This document shows, one piece after another, positions 58,856-64,000 of a stretch of 64,000 nucleotides of DNA. Source of the DNA: Pseudomonadota bacterium (GTDB taxonomy: Bacteria; Pseudomonadota; Gammaproteobacteria; Burkholderiales; Ferrovaceae); the NCBI GenBank assembly GCA_021796835.1, contig JAKABO010000007.1, positions 27,624-91,623 on the forward strand, read 5' to 3'. The position numbers and the translations under genes were made by a program. Numbering within the stretch: position 1 is the first letter of the stretch; each line of letters starts with the position of its first letter. The notes below the pieces were generated by a model that had not been told where the DNA came from, did not search any database, and was given only the letters and a program-made list of their open reading frames with translations.

Positions 58856-60202
58856 CTATTCACCTGCCACGGTCATTTCCCCCACCAGGATGGAACCGCA
58901 AATCTTGGACCCACGCACCCGTACATCCGTCCCCACGCCCTGAATCGCACGAAACATTTCCTTGAGGTTCCCGGCAATGGTAATTTCGTGTACGGGATAC
59001 TGGATCTGCCCCTGTTCCACCCAGAACCCCGCCGCACCGCGCGAATAATCTCCGGTCACCCCGTTCACGCCATGCCCCAGCAGTTCGGTGACCAGAACGC
59101 CCCGATCCATCTGCCGCAGCAGGTCGTCAAACCCGCCGCCAAAGGGGGTGGCAATCAGGTTATGGCTTCCCCCCGCATTGGCAGTGGAGCGCATACCCAG
59201 CTTTCGGGCGGAATAACTACCCAGAAAATATCCTTCCACGACTCCCTGGTTGACCACCAGGCGGGGATGTGTCGCCACGCCTTCATCATCAAAAGGTGCG
59301 CTGGCCAATCCTCCCGGCAGGTGGGGGTCCTCACGCAGGGAAAACCGCTCGTCGAAAACCATTTTCCCCAGACTGTCGGGCAAAAAACTGGTGCCCCGAT
59401 AGAGCGATCCGCCACTCACTGCCCCAACGAAATGTCCGATCAGCCCGGCGGCCAGGGAAGCCTCGAAAAGCACGGGCACCTGCCGCGTGGACAGACGACG
59501 GGCATCGAGGCGACGCAGCGTGCGCTCTGCCGCCTGTCGCCCCACCTGCTCCGGGGACTCCAGTTGGTCCGGATGACGCGACGTGCTGTACCAGTAATCG
59601 CGTTGCATGTCCTGGTCTTTGCCGGCAATGACGGCACAACTCAGGTCATGACTGGAGCCGGCATACCCCCCCATGAACCCCAGGGTATTGCCATAAAAAA
59701 AGTGGACGTTCTGGGTGTGCACCGTGGCCCCTTCTGAATTATTCAGACGCCGGTCCTGGGCGAGGGCCGCCGATTCGCAGCGGCGCGCCCAGTCGATGCC
59801 CTGTTCCACGCTCAAATTCCAGGGCCTGAACAGATCGAGATCGGGCCAGGGCGCCTGGGCCAGCAAGGCAGGGTCGGCCAGGCCCGCAAAGGGATCCAGC
59901 GCCGTATGACGCGCAATGGCCAGCGCCTTGTCCACGGTACTGCGCAAGGCCGTCTCCGAAAAATCCGAGGTGCTGGCCTGTCCCCGCTGTTGCCCGAAAT
60001 ACACCGTCACCCCGAGATCCTTGTCCCGGGTGTATTCGATGGTTTCCACTTCCCCCAGGCGCACCGTAACGCCCAGACCGGCCCCTTCGCTCACTTCCAC
60101 TTCGGCGGCGCTGGCACCGGCCTGGCAGGCTTGCCGGAGCGCCGTCTGGACCAGGGATTGAAAATGTTCCTGAGAATAATGGAAGGGCGAGTGATCCGAC
60201 AC
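58856..60202 (-). CDS. pmbA: metalloprotease PmbA/TldE
   Basis: A 448-residue TldD/PmbA-family protein, the partner of TldD in peptide processing (microcin B17, CcdA degradation). Conserved segments: [59 protein letters not shown] (given in parts), [23 protein letters not shown]. The GTG at 60202 has AAGGAA 7 bases upstream and gives a usual length (about 450). tldD is not in the window. It is divergent from yjgA. Confidence 0.92.
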   Translation of the reverse strand: MSDHSPFHYSQEHFQSLVQTALRQACQAGASAAEVEVSEGAGLGVTVRLGEVETIEYTRDKDLGVTVYFGQQRGQASTSDFSETALRSTVDKALAIARHTALDPFAGLADPALLAQAPWPDLDLFRPWNLSVEQGIDWARRCESAALAQDRRLNNSEGATVHTQNVHFFYGNTLGFMGGYAGSSHDLSCAVIAGKDQDMQRDYWYSTSRHPDQLESPEQVGRQAAERTLRRLDARRLSTRQVPVLFEASLAAGLIGHFVGAVSGGSLYRGTSFLPDSLGKMVFDERFSLREDPHLPGGLASAPFDDEGVATHPRLVVNQGVVEGYFLGSYSARKLGMRSTANAGGSHNLIATPFGGGFDDLLRQMDRGVLVTELLGHGVNGVTGDYSRGAAGFWVEQGQIQYPVHEITIAGNLKEMFRAIQGVGTDVRVRGSKICGSILVGEMTVAGE

Positions 60203-60220
60203 AATAGAGATTCCTTTGCA

Positions 60221-60238
60221 TATAATTCCGGTATCATA
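60221..60238. promoter_or_regulatory. overlapping divergent promoters of yjgA and pmbA
   Basis: TATAAT (60221-60226) on the plus strand for yjgA, and TATGAT (60238-60233) on the minus strand for pmbA. The two -10 elements face each other within 18 bases, so transcription from one should hinder the other. Confidence 0.45.
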
Positions 60239-60265
60239 GCAACATTGATCGAATTCTGGAAAACC

Positions 60266-60784
60266 GTGCACTCCGAAGAACCGCTCAGCAAAACCCAGCG
60301 CAAACGCGACATGGAAGCCCTGCAGACCCTGGGGGAAGCCCTGGTGGCTCTGAAGCCCCCGCAACTACGTACCCTCGACCTGCCCGATCCCTTGCTCCAG
60401 GCCATTCTGGAGGCCAAAACCATCCATGCCCATGGCGGACTGAGGCGCCAGTTGCAATACATCGGCAAACTCATGCGCCACGTGGACCCCGCCCCCATCC
60501 GGGCGTATCTGGACCGCCTGAGCGGTCATTCCCATGCCGCCACCGCAGCCATGCACCGCACCGAACGATGGCGCGAACGCCTGATGGAGGATGTCTCCCT
60601 GGTGGATCTGTTCGCGCGCGACCATCCCGAGGTGGATCGTCAACACTTGCGTCAACAGGTGCTGGCGGCCCAGCGCGAACGTATCCTTCACAAGCCGCCC
60701 CGTCATTTTCGCGCCCTGTACCATACCCTGGCGCCCTTTCTGGAGGCGGCCCCGCCCGTGCCCCATGAAGAATCCGACCTCTGA
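60266..60784 (+). CDS. yjgA: ribosome-associated protein YjgA (DUF615)
   Basis: A 172-residue protein of the YjgA/DarP family, found with late 50S assembly intermediates. The N-terminal pattern SKTQRKRDMEALQTLGEALVAL and the later QYIGKLMRHVDPAPI are diagnostic. GTG at 60266 gives the family's usual opening (x-EEPLSKTQRKR); a TTG at 60245 is an alternative. It is divergent from pmbA, the conserved pmbA-yjgA arrangement, and overlaps the next gene by 20 bases. Confidence 0.9.
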   Translation: MHSEEPLSKTQRKRDMEALQTLGEALVALKPPQLRTLDLPDPLLQAILEAKTIHAHGGLRRQLQYIGKLMRHVDPAPIRAYLDRLSGHSHAATAAMHRTERWRERLMEDVSLVDLFARDHPEVDRQHLRQQVLAAQRERILHKPPRHFRALYHTLAPFLEAAPPVPHEESDL

Positions 60785-61460
60785 CCGTTTCTGGGACACC
60801 CCACCGGTCATACTCGACCCCAGGGTTCCTGCCCGTGCCACCCTTTTCTGGCTGCACGGCCTGGGGGCAGACGGAAACGATTTCGTGGCCGTGGCCGAAA
60901 CCCTGGCGCGGACCCATCCCAGCCTCCGTCACATCCTGCCCCATGCGCCGCGCCGCCCCCTCACCCTGGATCAGGGAATGGCCACGCGCGCCTGGTATGA
61001 CATCGCTCTGGAGGGCGAACGCTGGATACCCAACGATGACGATCTGCTGGTCTCCTGCGCGGCGGTCCACCACCTGATCGAAAACGAAATGCAGCGCGGC
61101 ATCCCTGCCCGGAACATTTTCATTGCCGGTTTCTCCCAGGGCGGCGCCGTCGCGCTCACCGCCGGCACGCGCATGCCCGTGCCCCTGGGCGGCATACTGG
61201 CGCTCTCCACCTACCTTCCCCTGAGCCATGAACTGGCCCGGCAGTCCCACCCGACCAACCGCGCCCTGCCCATTTTCATGGCCCACGGCACTCAGGACCC
61301 GCTCATTCCCTGGACACTGGGCAACCAGTCGCGCCAGTTTCTGGAAAACGCAGGCTACCCGTTGACCTGGCACAGTTACCCCATGCCGCACAGTGTCTGC
61401 GAAGAGGAAATTCGCGACATGACCGACTGGCTCACCCTGCGCCTCTCCGAAAAACCCTGA
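60765..61460 (+). CDS. alpha/beta-hydrolase carboxylesterase (EstB/LYPLA-like)
   Basis: A 231-residue esterase of the phospholipase/carboxylesterase family (PF02230). The catalytic Ser is in GFSQGG, the Asp in GTQDPLIPW, and the His in PMPHSVCEEE; the oxyanion segment WLHGLGADGNDF is present. The ATG at 60765 lies inside yjgA; the frame is open further upstream but that stretch is yjgA in another frame. The natural substrate is unknown. Confidence 0.93.
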   Translation: MKNPTSDRFWDTPPVILDPRVPARATLFWLHGLGADGNDFVAVAETLARTHPSLRHILPHAPRRPLTLDQGMATRAWYDIALEGERWIPNDDDLLVSCAAVHHLIENEMQRGIPARNIFIAGFSQGGAVALTAGTRMPVPLGGILALSTYLPLSHELARQSHPTNRALPIFMAHGTQDPLIPWTLGNQSRQFLENAGYPLTWHSYPMPHSVCEEEIRDMTDWLTLRLSEKP

Positions 61461-61515
61461 TCCACCCCCTTTCTTCATCACTGTCCCGGCGCCCCCATGG
61501 GCATACTGGGCCGGT

Positions 61516-63834
61516 ATGCGACTCCTTCTCTGCGCCTGGGTCCTGGGCATCCTGGTCCTTCAAGCCGCTCCCAATCTCGCGCCCTTACCTGTGCTCGAGG
61601 GGGCGAGCCTGGTCTGGGGCCTCGGCGTGGGTATACTCCGGCGCTGGCCTCGAGGGCGCCCCGTCCTCCTGTTTCTCGCCCTGTTTCTGGGCGGGTTCGT
61701 CATGGCCAATGAACGGGCCCGCCTGCGCCTGGCGCACCGCCTTCCCGCACGCTGGGAACATCAGAGCCTCACGCTGACGGGCACCCTCCTCAGTTTGCCG
61801 GAAGGGCGCGCCGGCGCGCGCCGTTTCAGGGTCGCCGTGGACCCGGGGCCGCCTCTTTTTCCCGCCGAAGTCGCGCTGTCCGAATTCGTGCCCCCGCTCC
61901 GGGACGCACCGGCAGACCTGCATCCAGGACAACGCTGGCGTTGGCAGTGTCGCGTCAGGAGTCCCCACGGACTGGTCAACCCTGGCGGATTCGACAGTGC
62001 CACCTGGGCATGGAGTGAGGGCATACTGGCCCAGGGCAGCATCGACCGGCGCACCCCGCCCGTGTTCCTGGGGTGGGCCCACCCCGGCGGACTCACCGGC
62101 CTCCATTTGTTCATAGAAACCCAACGAGACCTCCTGCGTCAACGCTTGCGCGACCAGTTGAAAGGCCAACCCTGGGGACCGGTGCTGATCGCATTGGTCA
62201 TCGGCGATCAATCCGCGATATCTCCCGCCGCCTGGCAATTGTTCTGGGCGACGGGGGTCGGCCATCTGATCAGCATTTCCGGATTGCACATCACGATGTT
62301 GGCCGGTCTCGTCGCCAGAATCGCCGGTCTTCTGTCTCCCTCCCTGCGCCTCCGCTGGCTGGCCGGATGGCTGGGCGCCAGCGCCTATGCCCTGATTGCC
62401 GGGTTCTCCCTCCCGACCCAGCGCACCCTGGCCATGATCACCGTCATCACGCTCGCCCATTTCCAGTTGCGCCCGCTGCCCCCTTCCACCCTCCTGCTGC
62501 TGGCTGCCGCCCTGACCTTGACCGGCGATCCCTTTGCGCCCCTCTCCCCCAGTTTCTGGCTTTCCTTTGGCGCCGTGTCCTGGATGGTTTATGCGGGGGC
62601 GCATCAAACCGGGCAGTTCCCTTTCTGGAAACAGGAAGTCCATCGTCAATGGGCCGCCACCTGGGCCATGATGCCCCTGCTGATCTGGCTGTTCGGACAG
62701 GTTTCCTGGATCTCGCCCCTGGCCAATGCCCTGGCCATTCCCCTGGTCAGTCTGGGCGTGGTCCCTCTGGCCCTGCTTGGACTGATCCCCGGACTGGGCT
62801 TCTGTCTGGGGATGGCCCATGCCCTCATGGCGGGCACGGCCTGGGGACTGGCCTGGCTGGTCCGCCAGGGAGGCCCCCCGCTTGCCCTGCCCACCCCCAG
62901 CCTGCCCGTTCTGATCGTCGCCACGCTGGGCGTGGGTTTCCTGCTGGCGCCGCGCGGCATTCCGGGGCGCTGGGCGGGTTGCCTGGGGCTGCTGGGACTG
63001 GTCGCCTCGCCCCTGCCTCGCCCCGATACGGGGGGCCTGTGGCTGGATCTTCTGGATGTCGGACAAGGCCTGGCGGTGGTGCTGCGCACTGCCCGGCATA
63101 CCCTTGTGGTCGACACAGGGCCACGCGTCGGCCCCGAACAGGATGCCGGAGAGCGGGTGGTGATCCCTGCCCTGCGCAGTTTTGGCGTTCGGCGCCTGGA
63201 CGGTCTGCTCCTCAGTCACGGCGACCTCGACCACAGCGGCGGGTTGCGCTCCCTGGTCGAGGCCTATCCCGTACCCTGGATCTTATCCCCCCTGCCTGCC
63301 ACCCATCCCCTGTTGCGCGGTATTCCGCATCCGCTGGCGTGCGTGGCCGGAACACGCTGGAACTGGGAAGGGGTGGATTTCGAGATCCTGTATCCCGACC
63401 GTACAGACCTCTCCGACCCCACCCTCGGGCGCAATGACCGGGCCTGCGTGTTACGCCTCACGGTGGGAACGCTGCATGTTCTCCTGCCGGCCGATATCGA
63501 AGCGCGCGGTGAACAGGCCCTGCTGGAGCGCAGCCCGGAAAAATTGCAGGCGGATGTCCTGATCGTGCCCCATCACGGCAGCCGAACGTCTTCAACCCCG
63601 CCGTTTTTGCAGGCTGTGGCCCCACGCTGGAGCCTGTTTTCCGTGGGAGACCATAACCGCTTCAAGCATCCCAACCCCCTGGTCTGGATGCGCTATGGAG
63701 AGGCGCACAGCGAGCGTCTGCGCACCGACCAATGCGGGGCCATCGAACTGCATATGGCGGATCGCCAAATCCAGGAAATCGTCCTGCGCTCGGCCTTTCC
63801 CCATTACTGGGAATCCAACTGCACGACCCCTTGA
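61516..63834 (+). CDS. comEC: DNA internalization channel protein ComEC/Rec2
   Basis: A 772-residue polytopic protein for DNA uptake across the inner membrane. An N-terminal DUF4131/OB-like region (about 1-170) precedes the competence channel domain with HLISISGLHITMLAGLVARI, and a C-terminal metallo-beta-lactamase-like domain (from about residue 510) with SHGDLDHSGG and VPHHGSRTSS. The length is in the usual range (about 750-800). Type IV pili or other competence genes are not in the window, so full competence cannot be judged. Confidence 0.93.
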   Translation: MRLLLCAWVLGILVLQAAPNLAPLPVLEGASLVWGLGVGILRRWPRGRPVLLFLALFLGGFVMANERARLRLAHRLPARWEHQSLTLTGTLLSLPEGRAGARRFRVAVDPGPPLFPAEVALSEFVPPLRDAPADLHPGQRWRWQCRVRSPHGLVNPGGFDSATWAWSEGILAQGSIDRRTPPVFLGWAHPGGLTGLHLFIETQRDLLRQRLRDQLKGQPWGPVLIALVIGDQSAISPAAWQLFWATGVGHLISISGLHITMLAGLVARIAGLLSPSLRLRWLAGWLGASAYALIAGFSLPTQRTLAMITVITLAHFQLRPLPPSTLLLLAAALTLTGDPFAPLSPSFWLSFGAVSWMVYAGAHQTGQFPFWKQEVHRQWAATWAMMPLLIWLFGQVSWISPLANALAIPLVSLGVVPLALLGLIPGLGFCLGMAHALMAGTAWGLAWLVRQGGPPLALPTPSLPVLIVATLGVGFLLAPRGIPGRWAGCLGLLGLVASPLPRPDTGGLWLDLLDVGQGLAVVLRTARHTLVVDTGPRVGPEQDAGERVVIPALRSFGVRRLDGLLLSHGDLDHSGGLRSLVEAYPVPWILSPLPATHPLLRGIPHPLACVAGTRWNWEGVDFEILYPDRTDLSDPTLGRNDRACVLRLTVGTLHVLLPADIEARGEQALLERSPEKLQADVLIVPHHGSRTSSTPPFLQAVAPRWSLFSVGDHNRFKHPNPLVWMRYGEAHSERLRTDQCGAIELHMADRQIQEIVLRSAFPHYWESNCTTP

Positions 63835-63859
63835 AGGACCCCACTGAAACGCCCATAAT
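63831..63859 (+). promoter_or_regulatory. sigma70-type promoter for the gene at the right edge
   Basis: TTGAAG (63831-63836), 17-base spacer, CATAAT (63854-63859). The -35 overlaps the comEC stop codon. The predicted start is near 63866, 26 bases ahead of an ATG at 63892. Confidence 0.5.
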
Positions 63860-63891
63860 GAAGAGATGAGTGTCCTTTTTCCGATTCTGCC

Positions 63892-64000
63892 ATGGTAGCG
63901 CGCACCGATGCCGGCCCGCCGGATTCGGCCCACGGATTGTCCGGACTGGGGCTTCATGCGCGTTATCAGTTGACGGAATCCTCTCTGATTGCCCAACTCT
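63892..64000 (+). CDS. unidentified gene, 5' part only
   Basis: An open frame running to the window edge, 36 residues visible (starting MVARTDAGPPDSAHGLSG and continuing with LGLHARYQLTESSLIAQL). It has a good promoter but no clear ribosome site. Too short to assign a family; the first ~20 residues look disordered. Confidence 0.45.
   Translation, partial: MVARTDAGPPDSAHGLSGLGLHARYQLTESSLIAQL

Overview
The window is a gene-dense (about 60% GC by eye) stretch of a Gram-negative chromosome. Gene content and order point to a betaproteobacterium: miaB-ybeZ-ybeY-corC-lnt-glyQ-glyS-gmhB-plsC-ygjP in one run, ratA/rnfH divergent from smpB, queA-tgt-yajC-secD-secF, and a riboflavin block with a zinc-less RibBA. 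A Nitrosomonadales/Ferrovales-like lineage is plausible, but this is inference from layout; no rRNA gene is present to test it. Nearly all genes are housekeeping and many are coupled by 4-base ATGA overlaps.

Layout. 1-9691 (+): one long operon covering tRNA thiomethylation (miaB end), ribosome/RNA maturation (ybeZ, ybeY), envelope (corC, lnt, dsbB, plsC, gmhB) and glycyl-tRNA synthetase. 9741-15397 (+): an acyl-CoA ligase with its own promoter, then a DEAD-box helicase behind a hairpin-rich leader, followed by an ArnT-like glycosyltransferase and a PAP2 phosphatase. 15455-20962: carbonic anhydrase (+), selO-yhhQ-mutM (-), a MarR regulator (+), ratA-rnfH (-), smpB (+). 21011-25410: a possible 20-residue leaderless membrane ORF and icd (-), a His/Lys-rich secreted protein with a clear terminator, mnmA and purB (+). 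25467-27545: a lower-GC convergent type II restriction-modification pair. 27738-34410: a GST (+), then the queA-tgt-yajC-secD-secF-dedA operon (-), which shares a symmetric -10 element with a divergent tRNA-Leu(CAA). 34518-38557: an orphan lipoprotein (+) and an antiporter-ybdK-rssA operon (-). 38832-48758 (+): recC-recB-recD and ispB. 48782-51064 (+): a PmrA/BqsR-type direct repeat, a promoter, a short RNA-sized unit with a strong terminator, and an OmpR/QseB-type two-component system. 50983-60202 (-): nrdR-ribD-ribE-ribBX-ribH-nusB-thiL-pgpA-cinA-recA-recX, with pmbA encoded just downstream of nrdR on the same strand, and a LexA box lying on the recA -10. 60266-64000 (+): yjgA, a carboxylesterase, comEC and the start of an unidentified gene.

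Functional links: DNA repair and uptake are well represented (RecBCD, RecA/RecX, MutM, ComEC, the restriction-modification pair). Queuosine modification is covered by QueA and Tgt plus the YhhQ precursor transporter. The regulatory signals most worth testing are (1) the TTAAG-N6-TTAAG box driving a roughly 70-nt RNA next to its probable cognate two-component system, and (2) the attenuator-like leader of the DEAD-box helicase. I found no CRISPR array, prophage, transposase or rRNA operon. No gap longer than 300 bases lacks a gene.
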